Source: Rhodospirillales bacterium (lineage in GTDB: Bacteria > Pseudomonadota > Alphaproteobacteria > SMXQ01). Taken from it: DNA of 64,000 bases. The translations under genes and the position numbers were made by a program. The number at the start of each line of letters is the position of its first letter. Position 1 is the stretch's first letter. This document shows positions 47,481 to 57,404 of this stretch, in pieces. The DNA lies in the NCBI GenBank assembly GCA_018666775.1, contig JABIXC010000008.1, positions 1-64,000 on the forward strand, read 5' to 3'. Below the pieces are notes generated by a model. That model was not told where the DNA came from and did not search any database. It saw only the letters and a program-made list of their open reading frames with translations.

Positions 47481-47509
47481 GAAAGAAGGGGGTGCCCGAA
47501 GACACCCCC
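47481..47509 (-). terminator. Terminator after nrdJ
   Basis: On the minus strand gggggtg pairs with caccccc around an eight-base loop (tcttcggg), followed by ttctttctt. It lies about 40 bases past the nrdJ stop. Confidence 0.85.
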
Positions 47510-47550
47510 AAGTTTCAGGGAGAACCTACATCACTAGGTACTAACTTACG

Positions 47551-50500
47551 CTAGCTACAGCCACTGGTACTGCCACAGGTGTTGCATTTGAGACAGGTCC
47601 CGTTTCGTACCAGGGTGAAGTTGCCACATTCACCACAGGCATCGCCCTCATAGCCTTGCAGACGCGCTTCACGCACCAGGTCCAGCTTTGAATTGCTATG
47701 CGCCGTGATGGCGGCACTGACGGTGACGGAATTGGCAGAGCCGTCACCGGTCAGGGATGAAGGGGCAGAAACCGCATCGGCAATGGATGCCATGGCTTCC
47801 TCAACTGTGCTTTCTACGCCAACCACCGTGTCTTCGACAATTTCACGGGCAGTGGCAGCACCCCCTTGTAAGACATAGAGGTTCGAGCGCACATACCCGG
47901 TGCTGGCGAGCCTCTTTGCGGCTTCCAATTGGACGTCTTCAACGGCATTAGGAAGATTGCCCTCTTTATTCCCCCGTCCTACCGCATCAGGCAGGATATC
48001 GGCGGGTTCCACGTGGGCAAGATCAGATCGTCCAAGATAGGAAACAGCGAGTTCACGGAAAATATAGTCAAGAATGGATGTCGACATTTTGATGGCGTCG
48101 TTGCCCTCAACAATGCCGGATGGATCGAAGCGGGTGAAGGTAAAGGCTTCGACAAATTCTTCCAGCGGCACCCCGTATTGCAGGCCGATGGAAACAGCGA
48201 TGGCAAAATTGTTCATCAACGACCGGAAGGCAGCGCCTTCTTTGTGCATGTCGATGAAGATTTCGCCAATGGTGCCATTTTCATATTCACCGGTGCGCAA
48301 ATACACCTTGTGGCCGCCAACGATGGCTTTCTGGGTATAGCCCTTTCGCCGTGGCGGCAGGGTGGACCGTTCAGAGATCATGCGTTGAACGATCCGCTCA
48401 GCGATGACCTTTGCCTTTTCGGCTTGGGGTGACTCGACAATTTCGGCGATGGCTTCTTCGGTGTCTTCAACATCATCGTCAAGAATTTGCGAATTCAACG
48501 GTTGGCTCAATTTGGAACCATCCCGATACAGCGCATTGGCTTTCAATCCCAACTGCCAGGAAATTTGATAGGCATCCTTGCATTCTTCAACGGTGGCGCT
48601 GTTGGGCATATTGATGGTTTTCGAAATGGCCCCGGAAATAAAGGGCTGGGCTGCGGCCAACATGTTGATGTGGCTTTTCCAGCTCAGCGCGCGTTTACCG
48701 TTTTTGCCGCAAGGGTTGGCACAATCAAAGATGTGCATGTGTTCTTCTTTGAGATGCGGCGCCCCTTCAAGGGTCATGGCACCGGCGCAAAAGGTGTTGG
48801 CGGCTTCGATATCATCCTGGGTGAACCCGATGGCGGCCAACAGATCAAACGTTGGGTCATTCAGGTCTGCATCGGTCAGGCCCAGCGTCTTCATGCAGAA
48901 ATCATCACCAAGGGAATACCGGTTAAAGGCAAATTTGATGTCAAAGGCTGATACCACGGCTTCATCGACCTTTGCCAAAACGGCATCATCGAACCCTTTT
49001 TTCCGCAAACGATCATGGTTGACCCCGGGCGCACCCATGAGTGTTCCGTGACCAACGGCGTAATTGGCAATGGCCTCAATTTCTTCGGCGCTATAGCCAA
49101 GGGTCCGAAGGCCAATCGGCACGGTGCGGTTGATGATTTTAAAATAACCCCCGCCGGCAAGTTTTTTGAATTTGACCAGCGCAAAATCAGGCTCAATCCC
49201 GGTGGTGTCACAATCCATGACCAGACCGATGGTGCCTGTTGGCGCGATAACCGATGCCTGGGCATTGCGATAACCGTGTTTTTCACCCAGTTCCAATGCC
49301 CGGTCCCATGCCCGCCCGGCGGCAACCGCCAGATTGATGTCGGGGCAGTTTCCAATGTCCAGCGGCACTGGCTTAATGGTCAGGCCTTCATAGCCTTTGT
49401 CTTCACCATAAGCAGCCCGACGATGGTTGCGGATGACCTGCAGCATGGCATCGCGATTGTCTTCAAAGCCCGGGAACGTACCCAGTTCTTCGGCCATTTC
49501 TGCGGATGTGGCATAAGAGGTGCCGGTCAGGATCGCCGTTAATGCACCCGCCAAGGCGCGCCCATCATCAGAATCATAGCCCATGCCGCCGGCCATCAAG
49601 AGGCCACCGATATTGGCATAGCCAAGACCAAGGGTGCGGAATTCGTATGACAGCTGAGCAATTTCGCGGGATGGGAATTGGGCCATCAGCACGGAAATTT
49701 CCAGAACAACGGTCCATAAACGAATGGTGTGTTCATAGCCCGGAATGTCAAAGCTGCCATCTTCGGGGTTGCGGAAATTCAAAAGGTTGATGGAAGCAAG
49801 ATTGCAGGCGGTATCGTCCAGAAACATATATTCAGAACAGGGGTTAGATGCATTGATACGGCCAGAATTGGGGCAGGTGTGCCATTCATTGATGGTGGTG
49901 TCGAACTGAATCCCGGGATCAGCGGATGCCCAGGCGGCAAACCCGATCTGGTCCCAAAGTTCGCGTGCGCGGATGCGTTTATGCACGCCGCCATCGGTGC
50001 GACGGATCAGTTCCCATTCACCATCTTCCAGAACTTTTTGCAGGAAATCATTGGTGATGCGGACAGAATTGTTCGAATTCTGCCCCGATACCGTGAGATA
50101 GGCTTCGGAATCCCAGTCTGTGTCGTAGGTCTTGAAATCAATTTCCGTGTATCCCTGTTTGGCGAATTGAATCACCCGCTGGATATAATTTTCAGGGATG
50201 TGGGATTTACGGGCACCAATGATGGCCTTTTTCAGGGCCTTGTTGCTGCGTGGATCAAAGATATCTTCGCCAGCCACATCACCATTTTCGTCGCAACACG
50301 CAGCGATGACGGCATTGAGGTGGATATCGGCTAGTTTGGAACCGGCAACAAGGGCTGCCACTTTCTGTTCTTCCACAACCTTCCAGTTAACGTAGTTTTC
50401 GATGTCTGGGTGATCGACATCAATGGTGACCATTTTTGCCGCGCGCCGTGTGGTGCCACCAGATTTGATGGCCCCGGCTGCGCGATCACCAATTTTGAGG

Positions 50501-51270
50501 AAGCTCATCAGGCCCGATGATTGGCCGCCGCCTGAAAGGGGTTCTTCTGAGCCCCGGATCTGGGAGAAATTGGAACCCGTACCTGAACCATATTTGAAAA
50601 GGCGTGCTTCGCGAATCCACAGATCCATGATGCCACCTTCATTCACCAAATCATCGCTGACCGATTGAATGAAACAGGCATGGGGCTGGGGATGTTCATA
50701 GGCTGATTGCGACGCCACCATTTTGCCGGTTTCGAAATCGACATAGAAATGCCCTTGGCTTGGCCCGTCAATGCCATAGGCCCAATGCATGCCGGTGTTG
50801 AACCATTGTGGCGAATTGGGAGCGGCCATCTGGTTGGCCAGCATGTAGCACATTTCGTCATAGAAGGTTTTTGCATCTTCCTCCGCATCGAAATAGCCAC
50901 CCTTCCAGCCCCAATAGACCCATGTGCCGGCCAAACGGCGGAACACTTGCTTGGCGCTGGTTTCGCCGCTGTAACGTTCATTTTCTGGCAATTCTGCCAG
51001 GGCTTCTTCATCGGGGATGGAACGCCACAACCATGAAGGAACGGTTTCTTCTTCAACCGTTTTCAGCTTTGCGGCAATGCCTGCTTTGCGGAAATATTTC
51101 TGAGCGATGATGTCGGTGGCAACCTGTGACCAGTGTTCCGGTGCATCAAAATTTTCAAGCCGAAAGACGATGGACCCATCGGGATTGCGAATCTCACTGG
51201 TGGATTCCTTGAATGAAATCCCGTGATACGCAGACTGATCTGCCTTGGTAAAATGACGCGCAATACGCAT
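47551..51270 (-). CDS. nrdJ: Adenosylcobalamin-dependent (class II) ribonucleoside-diphosphate reductase
   Basis: 1239 residues, typical for the long class II enzyme. The catalytic barrel includes [46 protein letters not shown] and the glutamate-cysteine loop [21 protein letters not shown], and the C terminus ends in a zinc-ribbon-like CGECG...[13 protein letters not shown]. It needs adenosylcobalamin rather than a radical-generating partner, so it can work with or without oxygen. No nrdR, B12-synthesis or class I nrd genes are in the window. A 5' leader of about 135 bases and possible NrdR sites precede it. Confidence 0.95.
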   Translation of the reverse strand: MRIARHFTKADQSAYHGISFKESTSEIRNPDGSIVFRLENFDAPEHWSQVATDIIAQKYFRKAGIAAKLKTVEEETVPSWLWRSIPDEEALAELPENERYSGETSAKQVFRRLAGTWVYWGWKGGYFDAEEDAKTFYDEMCYMLANQMAAPNSPQWFNTGMHWAYGIDGPSQGHFYVDFETGKMVASQSAYEHPQPHACFIQSVSDDLVNEGGIMDLWIREARLFKYGSGTGSNFSQIRGSEEPLSGGGQSSGLMSFLKIGDRAAGAIKSGGTTRRAAKMVTIDVDHPDIENYVNWKVVEEQKVAALVAGSKLADIHLNAVIAACCDENGDVAGEDIFDPRSNKALKKAIIGARKSHIPENYIQRVIQFAKQGYTEIDFKTYDTDWDSEAYLTVSGQNSNNSVRITNDFLQKVLEDGEWELIRRTDGGVHKRIRARELWDQIGFAAWASADPGIQFDTTINEWHTCPNSGRINASNPCSEYMFLDDTACNLASINLLNFRNPEDGSFDIPGYEHTIRLWTVVLEISVLMAQFPSREIAQLSYEFRTLGLGYANIGGLLMAGGMGYDSDDGRALAGALTAILTGTSYATSAEMAEELGTFPGFEDNRDAMLQVIRNHRRAAYGEDKGYEGLTIKPVPLDIGNCPDINLAVAAGRAWDRALELGEKHGYRNAQASVIAPTGTIGLVMDCDTTGIEPDFALVKFKKLAGGGYFKIINRTVPIGLRTLGYSAEEIEAIANYAVGHGTLMGAPGVNHDRLRKKGFDDAVLAKVDEAVVSAFDIKFAFNRYSLGDDFCMKTLGLTDADLNDPTFDLLAAIGFTQDDIEAANTFCAGAMTLEGAPHLKEEHMHIFDCANPCGKNGKRALSWKSHINMLAAAQPFISGAISKTINMPNSATVEECKDAYQISWQLGLKANALYRDGSKLSQPLNSQILDDDVEDTEEAIAEIVESPQAEKAKVIAERIVQRMISERSTLPPRRKGYTQKAIVGGHKVYLRTGEYENGTIGEIFIDMHKEGAAFRSLMNNFAIAVSIGLQYGVPLEEFVEAFTFTRFDPSGIVEGNDAIKMSTSILDYIFRELAVSYLGRSDLAHVEPADILPDAVGRGNKEGNLPNAVEDVQLEAAKRLASTGYVRSNLYVLQGGAATAREIVEDTVVGVESTVEEAMASIADAVSAPSSLTGDGSANSVTVSAAITAHSNSKLDLVREARLQGYEGDACGECGNFTLVRNGTCLKCNTCGSTSGCS

Positions 51271-51415
51271 TTAAAACCCCCAAATTTATGCGAGCCCCCC
51301 GTGGTAATACGCTTCGGACCCCTGATTATCGACTGAACTGCTTGCAGTCCTTCCCCCAAGTTTGCGCCCCTTTTTTCGAATTAGGGACTACATATAGGTA
51401 ACTACAAGGTTACAA

Positions 51416-51489
51416 ACTCTAGATATGGGGGGTGGTTGGTGTCAACAACAAATTGTGTTTTAGGGGCCTCGATCCACAAGATATTGTGG
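51416..51489 (-). promoter_or_regulatory. Putative nrdJ promoter with NrdR-like boxes
   Basis: On the minus strand TTGACA (51445-51440) and TAGAGT (51421-51416) are 18 bases apart. A palindrome CCACAA-N4-TTGTGG lies at 51474-51489, and a weaker copy, aacaacaaattgtgtt, at 51444-51459, just above the -35 element, with centres 30 bases apart. This resembles the paired NrdR boxes of reductase genes, but I could not test it. Confidence 0.4.
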
Positions 51490-51734
51490 TTTATCCGGGC
51501 GAGGTTGGATCAAATTTAGTGCAAGTGCTGGTTTTAAATGGTCGAGCAACCCTATGGAATGGCTGTATAAATTTTTGAAGATGAAATGCCGGCCTGAAAA
51601 TTTTACGAAAAAGCCGGCTTAATAATATTTTATTCATACATGGCATTTAATAGCGGGGCTGGACGGATGGGGCGCCCAGTGGCATATTCCCGCGACGACC
51701 ATTTTAACCAACTTGCCCGAAGGCTTTTTGTTTT
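51490..51734. other. Gap between nrdJ leader and NDUFA12, with two tiny frames
   Basis: No standard gene. A 22-residue frame (51554-51622) has no ribosome site. A second frame, 51667-51738, encodes 23 residues starting MGRPVAYSRDDHF and overlaps the NDUFA12 ATG by an ATGA; a gacgg element precedes it. Copies of gccggc near 51590 and 51615 could form a hairpin. I see no promoter that stands out. Confidence 0.4.
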
Positions 51735-52097
51735 ATGACCCTTGGTATCCGCCTTTTGACCTGGTTTCGTGGCGCCTATGTTGGCGAAGACGAATACGGC
51801 AACCGCTACTATCGCGAAAAAAACCGCACCCATGCAAAGAACAACGGCCGTGAACGCCGTTGGGTCCTTTATCATGGTGATGCAGAAGGTTCGAAAGTGC
51901 CACCGGTGTGGCATATCTGGCTTCACCACACCACCGATCAGGTGCCCAATGCGTCCACCCTTGCCCGCAAGCCGTGGCAGAAACCCCATCAGGCCAACGG
52001 GACGGGGACTGCGTCGGCTTACCGGCCATCGGGGTCTTTGTTGACGCGCGGACACCGGGCACCCGCCACGGGTGATTATGAACGCTGGACCCCGTAA
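51735..52097 (+). CDS. NADH:ubiquinone oxidoreductase NDUFA12 (17.2 kDa)-type subunit
   Basis: 120 residues. GAYVGEDEYGNRYYREKN and RRWVLYHGDAEGSKVPPVWHIWLHHTTDQVP are the family features of the accessory complex I subunit found in mitochondria and Alphaproteobacteria. It has no membrane helix and sits on the matrix or cytoplasmic side in known structures. The other nuo genes are not in the window; mlaD and DUF2155 follow, as in many related genomes. Confidence 0.92.
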   Translation: MTLGIRLLTWFRGAYVGEDEYGNRYYREKNRTHAKNNGRERRWVLYHGDAEGSKVPPVWHIWLHHTTDQVPNASTLARKPWQKPHQANGTGTASAYRPSGSLLTRGHRAPATGDYERWTP

Positions 52098-52167
52098 GGT
52101 TTCTGCATGATAAATGTAGGGCACCGCCAAAAGGCCGGTGCCAAAAGGTGTGTGAAAGGATTTTTAG

Positions 52168-52671
52168 ATGCAGCGTAATATGATTGAAACCGCTCTCGGC
52201 GCCGTTGTTCTGGTAGTGGCAGCGGTGTTTATTGTATTCGCCTATTCAAATGCCTCTCTCAGGACCTCTGCCGGTTATGTAATCACGGCAAAGTTTGATC
52301 GCATCGGGGATCTTAAGGAAGGTGCCGATGTAAAACTTTCGGGCATCAAGGTGGGCTCGGTCACCAACCAAACCCTGGACCCAAAGACCTATCAGGCGAT
52401 TGTTGCCATGACCATTGAACACAGTATTAAAATTCCTGTGGATACATCGGCAGAAGTTTCTACCGAAGGGTTGCTTGGGGGAAGCTATCTTCTTTTGACC
52501 CCGGGGGCTGAAGACAAGGTTTTTGCCGATGGCGGAGAGATCACCATTACCCAAGGTGCGGTTAACCTGATGGACCTGATTGGCAAAGCGATGTTCTCTG
52601 CCAAAGATGGCTTGGGCAAAGGTGAACCGGCGGGTGGTTCTGGCGGAGGCCTTGGCGCCCCGCTCAAATGA
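52168..52671 (+). CDS. mlaD: Phospholipid transport protein MlaD (MCE domain)
   Basis: 167 residues. One N-terminal membrane helix (residues ~8-26) precedes a single MCE domain: AKFDRIGDLKEGADVKLSGIKVGSVTNQTLDPKTYQAIVAMTIE and LLGGSYLLLTPGAED. MlaD forms a periplasmic hexamer bound to the MlaFE ABC transporter, which moves phospholipids between membranes. The other mla genes are elsewhere. The last residues are Gly-rich. The DUF2155 gene overlaps its stop by ATGA. Confidence 0.93.
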   Translation: MQRNMIETALGAVVLVVAAVFIVFAYSNASLRTSAGYVITAKFDRIGDLKEGADVKLSGIKVGSVTNQTLDPKTYQAIVAMTIEHSIKIPVDTSAEVSTEGLLGGSYLLLTPGAEDKVFADGGEITITQGAVNLMDLIGKAMFSAKDGLGKGEPAGGSGGGLGAPLK

Positions 52672-53117
52672 TGGTGAGGATGCCCCGGTTTTCTGGCATG
52701 GCCATCCTGTTTTTAGGGTTCTTTTTTTATTTGATGAACACGGCCGGAGCGGCCACGAACCTTGAAGGAGCCACGAACCTTGAAGGAGACGGTGCGCTGT
52801 TGCAGGGGCTGGACAAGGTAACAGCCAGGATTTCCCCCATTCAGGCACCCCTTTCCAAGTCGGTCCATTTCGGAACCCTGGAGATCAAGGTGCACCGCTG
52901 TGTCAAACATCCGCCAGAAGAAACCCCTGAAAGTGCAGCCCTTCTAGAAATTTTTGATGTTCGTCCCGGGGAACGTCCTATTGTTTTGTTCCGGGGCTGG
53001 ATGTTCGCATCATCGCCCGCATTGAACGCACTGGAACACCCCGTCTATGACGTCTGGGTCAAGGATTGCCTGAATGCCAAATCCCCGCCATCCCCGGCAT
53101 CCAAGTCGCCGCAGTAA
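52668..53117 (+). CDS. DUF2155-family periplasmic protein
   Basis: 149 residues. A signal peptide (residues ~8-28, ending AGA) is followed by a duplicated ATNLEG unit, then the family body [43 protein letters not shown] and [27 protein letters not shown]. Function is unknown; it usually accompanies mlaD. The 18 bp duplication at 52752-52787 is in frame right after the signal. Its 3' end overlaps aat on the other strand by 73 bases. Confidence 0.88.
   Translation: MMVRMPRFSGMAILFLGFFFYLMNTAGAATNLEGATNLEGDGALLQGLDKVTARISPIQAPLSKSVHFGTLEIKVHRCVKHPPEETPESAALLEIFDVRPGERPIVLFRGWMFASSPALNALEHPVYDVWVKDCLNAKSPPSPASKSPQ
52752..52787 (+). repeat. Perfect 18 bp tandem duplication in the DUF2155 gene
   Basis: Two identical copies, 52752-52769 and 52770-52787 (gccacgaaccttgaagga), add six residues (ATNLEG) at the start of the mature protein without breaking the frame. 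Confidence 0.95.
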
Positions 53118-53746
53118 AAATTGGCATCGATTAAAAGCGCCTGCTCCAGTTTCAGGTGATAGGCTTCACGGGTGATTTCCACAGCCCCAAGGCTGGTCAG
53201 ATGATCGGTCACAAACTGGGTATCCAACAGGACATACCCCCCCTTTCTGAGCCTTGCCACCAAATGACAAAGCGCCACTTTGGAAGCATCGGTTGCGGTT
53301 GAGAACATGCTTTCACCAAAAAAAGCCCCGCCAAGGCAGACGCCATAAAGACCCCCAACCAGTTCATCTTTGCCCCCATTATCGGGGGTGCCCGGTTTCC
53401 AGCATTCGACCGAATGGGCATGGCCTAGATCAAATAGCCCGGAATAGAGCCTGCGAATTTCGCCATTAATCCAGGTTTCCGTTCGCCCGGGCCCGGGGGT
53501 GGCACAGGCGGTTACAACGGCGTCAAACGCAGTATCAAGGCGGACGTCAAACCGTTTCCGGTTGACGGTGCGTTGCAGGCTTTTGGAAACCCGAAGCCCG
53601 TCCAGTGGCAAAATGCCACGCAGGTCGGGATCGACCCAGAACACGGTTGGGTCATCGGCATCTTCGGCCATGGGAAAGATGCCGGATGCATAAACACGCA
53701 GCAGGATTTCCGGGGTCAGTTCAGAGATGATGCCGTCACGGTCCAT
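53045..53746 (-). CDS. aat: Leucyl/phenylalanyl-tRNA--protein transferase
   Basis: 233 residues. ITPEILLRAYAxGIFPMAE-like [18 protein letters not shown] at the start, [21 protein letters not shown], the [25 protein letters not shown] core and [18 protein letters not shown] are the family signature. The enzyme adds Leu or Phe to N-terminal Arg or Lys, which makes N-end-rule substrates for ClpS-ClpAP, whose genes lie at 42-45 kb. Its last 24 codons overlap the end of DUF2155. Confidence 0.95.
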   Translation of the reverse strand: MDRDGIISELTPEILLRVYASGIFPMAEDADDPTVFWVDPDLRGILPLDGLRVSKSLQRTVNRKRFDVRLDTAFDAVVTACATPGPGRTETWINGEIRRLYSGLFDLGHAHSVECWKPGTPDNGGKDELVGGLYGVCLGGAFFGESMFSTATDASKVALCHLVARLRKGGYVLLDTQFVTDHLTSLGAVEITREAYHLKLEQALLIDANFYCGDLDAGDGGDLAFRQSLTQTS

Positions 53747-53763
53747 GGTTGATGGGGGCCTTT

Positions 53764-53793
53764 GATTGACAGCGGGGTGATTGACAGCGGGGT
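53764..53793. repeat. Perfect 15 bp tandem duplication between aat and accC
   Basis: Copies of gattgacagcggggt at 53764-53778 and 53779-53793 are identical. They lie in the 54-base gap between accC and aat, next to a hairpin (ggcctga/tcaggcc, 53794-53812) around the accC stop. Confidence 0.9.
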
Positions 53794-53800
53794 GGCCTGA

Positions 53801-55141
53801 TTATTTCAGGCCAACAAATTTTTCAAGCCAGTGAATGTCATAATCCCCATTAACGAAATCAGGATTTTCACACAGCCTTTGGTGCAGCGGAATTGTTGTC
53901 TCAATGCCTTCGATGACATATTCGTGCAAAGCGCGTCGCAGCCGCATCAGGGCTTCGTTGCGGGTTTTGCCATGAACGATCAATTTGGAAATTAAACTGT
54001 CATAATGGGATGGCACCTGATAGCCCGCATAGAGACCGGAATCGACCCGGACCCCCAGCCCCCCCGGAGGATGGTAGTCGCCAATGCGCCCAGGGGACGG
54101 GGCGAAGGTGGTTGGGGATTCTGCATTGATGCGGCATTCGATGGAATGGCCTGTGAAGGCAATGTCATCCTGGGTGTAGGCCATTGGCAATCCTGCAGCG
54201 ATGCGGATTTGTTCGCGCACAATGTCGATCCCGGTAATCATTTCGGTCACGGGATGCTCCACCTGAAGGCGGGTATTCATTTCAATGAAAAAGAATTCGC
54301 CATTTTCATATAGAAATTCAAAGGTTCCGGCACCCAGATAGCCAAGTTTCTTGATGGCTTTGGTGACACGTCCACCGATTTCAGCGCGGGCTTCAGTATT
54401 GAGCGCTGGAGAGGGGGCTTCTTCGAGAAGTTTTTGATGCCTGCGTTGAAGTGAACAATCACGGTCACCCAGATGAATTACATTGCCATGGGAATCAGCC
54501 ATAACCTGAATTTCAACGTGGCGCGGGGCGCCTAGATATTTTTCTATATAAACTTCGTCATTGTCGAAATTGGCTTTGGCTTCGCTGCGTGCTGTGGACA
54601 ATGCATGGGAAATTTCATCCGGATTGTTGGCAACTTTCATGCCCCGTCCACCGCCACCGCCTGATGCCTTGATCAGTACCGGATAGCCGATCTCTTCTGC
54701 TAATTCCCGGGCCACTTTGTCTTCTGTCACAGCTCCTTTAGACCCCGGCACGACGGGAACGCCGAGTTCGATCATCTTGTCTTTGGCTGTGATTTTGTCG
54801 CCCATCATGCGGATATGATCGGCGGTCGGACCGATGAAGATGAATCCGTGTTCTTCGACCATTTGGGCAAAATCAGCATTTTCTGACAGCAAACCGTACC
54901 CGGGATGGATGGCATCGGCGTTGGTGATGGTTGCTGCAGAGAAAATGGCAGCGGCATTCAGGTAGCTTTGTGACGGTGGCGCTTCGCCAATGCAAACGCT
55001 TTCATCAGCAAGGCGCACATGCATGGCGTCTGCATCAATGGTGGAATGGACGGCAACCGTCGCAATCCCCATTTCCTTGCACGCCCGATGGATGCGAAGG
55101 GCAATTTCCCCCCGATTGGCGATCAGTACCTTTTCAAACAT
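53801..55141 (-). CDS. accC: Acetyl-CoA carboxylase, biotin carboxylase subunit
   Basis: 446 residues. [23 protein letters not shown] starts it, the ATP-grasp glycine loop is [12 protein letters not shown], and [13 protein letters not shown]-type [21 protein letters not shown] and [16 protein letters not shown] follow. It carboxylates the biotin of AccB, the first step of malonyl-CoA formation. It is co-transcribed with accB, 21 bases upstream. A small inverted repeat spans its stop codon. Confidence 0.97.
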   Translation of the reverse strand: MFEKVLIANRGEIALRIHRACKEMGIATVAVHSTIDADAMHVRLADESVCIGEAPPSQSYLNAAAIFSAATITNADAIHPGYGLLSENADFAQMVEEHGFIFIGPTADHIRMMGDKITAKDKMIELGVPVVPGSKGAVTEDKVARELAEEIGYPVLIKASGGGGGRGMKVANNPDEISHALSTARSEAKANFDNDEVYIEKYLGAPRHVEIQVMADSHGNVIHLGDRDCSLQRRHQKLLEEAPSPALNTEARAEIGGRVTKAIKKLGYLGAGTFEFLYENGEFFFIEMNTRLQVEHPVTEMITGIDIVREQIRIAAGLPMAYTQDDIAFTGHSIECRINAESPTTFAPSPGRIGDYHPPGGLGVRVDSGLYAGYQVPSHYDSLISKLIVHGKTRNEALMRLRRALHEYVIEGIETTIPLHQRLCENPDFVNGDYDIHWLEKFVGLK

Positions 55142-55162
55142 GATGTTTTCCGATACCCGGCT

Positions 55163-55624
55163 TTATTCTAGAATCAGAAGAACTTCGCCGTATTCAACCG
55201 GGGCAGCATTGCCCACAAGAATCTGGGCGACCAATCCTGCGCGTGGCGCGCGGATCGGGTTCATGGTCTTCATGGCTTCAACCAACATCAGGGTCTGGCC
55301 TTCGCTGACGGTATCGCCAACCTTTATAAAAGCCGGGGCACCAGGTTCAGGCGCGCTGTAAGCCGTGCCAACCATGGGAGAGGTTACAGCACCAGGATGG
55401 GATGCAATGTTGGCCGCTGATGTTTCTTCTGCATTGCCGGCACTTGTCGCATCGGTGGCGCTGCTGGTGGGCGCTGCCACATGAACGGCACTGCCGCCGC
55501 TGGCACGTGATACCCGAACATGCCATTTGCCTTCGCCATATTCGAGCTCTGTCAGGCCATTTTCATCAAGGAGTTCTGAAAGTCGTTTGATCAGTTCTTC
55601 GTCAACTGGATGTTTTCTTGTCAC
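55163..55624 (-). CDS. accB: Biotin carboxyl carrier protein of acetyl-CoA carboxylase
   Basis: 153 residues. The C-terminal biotinyl domain has the acceptor Lys119 in EAMKTMNPI, where the usual MKM is MKT; the lysine is intact. An Ala/Ser/Thr-rich linker (~45-75) joins it to the N-terminal helical domain (LIKRLSELLDENGLTELEYGEG). It follows aroQ by 19 bases, giving the usual aroQ-accB-accC order. Confidence 0.96.
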   Translation of the reverse strand: MTRKHPVDEELIKRLSELLDENGLTELEYGEGKWHVRVSRASGGSAVHVAAPTSSATDATSAGNAEETSAANIASHPGAVTSPMVGTAYSAPEPGAPAFIKVGDTVSEGQTLMLVEAMKTMNPIRAPRAGLVAQILVGNAAPVEYGEVLLILE

Positions 55625-55643
55625 GGTGTTTGTTCCGCCCCTA

Positions 55644-55665
55644 TCAGTTTTTGGTCAGTTTTTGC
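55644..55665 (-). repeat. 11 bp tandem duplication at the aroQ stop
   Basis: On the plus strand tcagtttttgg (55644-55654) is followed by tcagtttttgc (55655-55665), 10 of 11 bases identical. Read in aroQ, the sense repeat is CAAAAACTGA; the stop TGA lies in the distal copy, and the proximal TGA is out of frame. Confidence 0.65.
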
Positions 55666-56084
55666 ATTGCATCAAGGGCTAGAAGATAACCCTGAGATCC
55701 GAAACCTGCAATCATGCCGTTGGCAGCTTGGGATACGAATGATTCGCTGCGAAAGGCCTCACGCTGGAAAATATTGGACAGGTGCACCTCGACCACAGGA
55801 ATCTCTACGATTTTAAGCGCATCCAGAATTGCGATGGAGGTATGGGTATAGGCCCCCGCATTGATGATGATGCCGTGAAATCCGGTGCGGGATTCTTGAA
55901 TCCAGTCAACCAGGTCTGCTTCGCTGTTGGATTGGCGAAAGTCGATGGTGATGCCAAGTGGCTGGGCGTGTGCCTTGGCCTTTGCCTCGATATCATCAAG
56001 GGTATCATGGCCGTAAATATCGACTTCCCGACTGCCCAGCATATTGAGGTTGGGGCCATTTAAGATCAGAATGTTACAGCTCAT
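55644..56084 (-). CDS. aroQ: 3-dehydroquinate dehydratase, type II
   Basis: 146 residues from ATG 56084, which gives the conserved start NILILNGPNLNMLGSREVDIYG. FRQSNSEADLVDWIQ, INAGAYTHTSIAILDAL and VEVHLSNIFQREAFR hold the active-site Tyr, Arg, Asn and His of the type II dodecamer. It dehydrates 3-dehydroquinate in the shikimate pathway. The final codons are duplicated (see 55644-55665). Confidence 0.96.
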   Translation of the reverse strand: MSCNILILNGPNLNMLGSREVDIYGHDTLDDIEAKAKAHAQPLGITIDFRQSNSEADLVDWIQESRTGFHGIIINAGAYTHTSIAILDALKIVEIPVVEVHLSNIFQREAFRSESFVSQAANGMIAGFGSQGYLLALDAMQKLTKN

Positions 56085-56313
56085 TGCCGCATCCCCGTTC
56101 GTGCGCTTACCGTCAATTTGTGCCATCAATTTGGCCATTATTTTGCACTATGGGGTTTATAGCACGGTGCCCGATTGTAGCAACGGTGCAAATATGCCCA
56201 AAGATCGCGGGTTTTCACCAAAATGAGAAAAAAATATATTTTCAGATAATTATTCTCTTTACCTGTATTTAACCAGTTTTTGGCTCTTATCATATGGCAA
56301 AAGCATTTAATGC

Positions 56314-56835
56314 ATGAAGGATAACACTTTGAGTGAAACCACAGACCAGTTAGAGCGTCGCTCTGCCGAGACGAATGATCCAAGGGAACGCCGTCTTGTT
56401 TTACGGTTGCTATCGTATTGGCGAGATGTGTGTGGTGATAATGACATGCCATTGCCCGAAGATATCGATGGCAGTGCAATCCCTGATATGTGGGATTACA
56501 GCTTTATCATCAAGGTTGACGGTGACGAGGGCAATTCGTTTGAAACCGTTGGCGATTGGCATGTGGAATTCCATAGCGGGCCTGTGGTCGGTGTTTCTGT
56601 TGGTGAGGTCGGGGATAATACAATCCTTGGTCATTCGACCAGCTACTTGAATGAAGTGATCAAGCGTCAAATTCCCGTCACCTATGGCGGTGAGTTCATT
56701 GATGCGGATGGAAATGAAATTTTGTACCGGAGCATTCTTCTGCCACTGTCTTCAGACGGTGTGAATGTTGACTCGGTAATGGGCGGTGCAAATTGTCGCA
56801 TTACGGCTCCAGACGTAGAGCCATTGGAAGAGTAG
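56314..56835 (+). CDS. PAS_5-family protein (cytoplasmic, putative regulator)
   Basis: 173 residues. RRLVLRLLSYWRDVCGDNDMPLPEDID and the closing YRSILLPLSSDGVNVDSVMGGANCR resemble the PAS_5 family common in Rhodospirillales, whose members have a PAS-like fold and mostly unknown roles. There is no membrane segment or output domain. ATG 56314 has no clear ribosome site; a TTG at 56329, six bases after AAGGAT, is an alternative start. The next gene starts 12 bases after the stop. Confidence 0.7.
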   Translation: MKDNTLSETTDQLERRSAETNDPRERRLVLRLLSYWRDVCGDNDMPLPEDIDGSAIPDMWDYSFIIKVDGDEGNSFETVGDWHVEFHSGPVVGVSVGEVGDNTILGHSTSYLNEVIKRQIPVTYGGEFIDADGNEILYRSILLPLSSDGVNVDSVMGGANCRITAPDVEPLEE

Positions 56836-56846
56836 GGGATTGGGTA

Positions 56847-57254
56847 GTGGCATTATTAAGGGTCTTTGAGATCCACACATACCGATCAGGGACATGGAAG
56901 ATAGATTCAGTCTTCGATGATCGTGATCTTGCATTGATGGAGGCAGAGCGGGTGGACCATTCCAGTCGTTTCCCCGCTGTTCGTGTGGTTGAGGAAACCT
57001 TTGATGACGAAAGTCAGCAAGGCGGTACCCGCACGATATATCGTTCAAACAAAGCCGATAAAATTAATAAGGCAACCCGTGCCAAGCAGGCTGCTGCTTC
57101 AAAAATACCGGCACCACCCCCCAAGGCAAAGCCTAAACCGAAGCCCAAAAAAGGCATGGCCCACCAAGCAGTTTCAGCATGTTTGCTGTTGGCGGTTATT
57201 GTTGGCGGTGGTTTGTTCGTCATCTACCTTCTGAATACGCTGACCGTCGGGTAA
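56847..57254 (+). CDS. Small protein with a C-terminal membrane anchor, unknown
   Basis: 135 residues from GTG 56847, after a GGGGAT site. The first ~70 residues are soluble (VFEIHTYRSGTWKIDSVFDDRDLALMEAERVDHSSRFPAVRVVEE), then a Lys/Pro/Ala-rich basic stretch (PPPKAKPKPKPKKG), then one hydrophobic helix (residues ~113-130) at the end. I do not recognise the family. It probably shares a transcript with the PAS_5 gene just upstream. Confidence 0.65.
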   Translation: MALLRVFEIHTYRSGTWKIDSVFDDRDLALMEAERVDHSSRFPAVRVVEETFDDESQQGGTRTIYRSNKADKINKATRAKQAAASKIPAPPPKAKPKPKPKKGMAHQAVSACLLLAVIVGGGLFVIYLLNTLTVG

Positions 57255-57404
57255 TTAGCGTTTTCCACCCCTCATAATACATTTGTTTCCAGATTAACCC
57301 TGCTTGTCGTGGGTTCTTTGCCTTGGGCGCATCATGGTTTATGATCATGGGCAGAAGCCCCGGCATGTCGTGGGGGCCAAAAAGCACATCAGGGCAGGAT
57401 ACAG

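Noticed and set aside
51271-51415. Cobalamin riboswitch before nrdJ
   Set aside because: I looked for the B12-box pattern in the leader and did not find it. Only a short dyad (actgc/gcagt) is present.
53794-53812. The inverted repeat at the accC stop as a terminator
   Set aside because: It has seven paired bases but no T run on the accC strand.
57255-57404. TPP riboswitch before thiSG
   Set aside because: The conserved CUGAGA and partner motifs are not in the 150-base gap.
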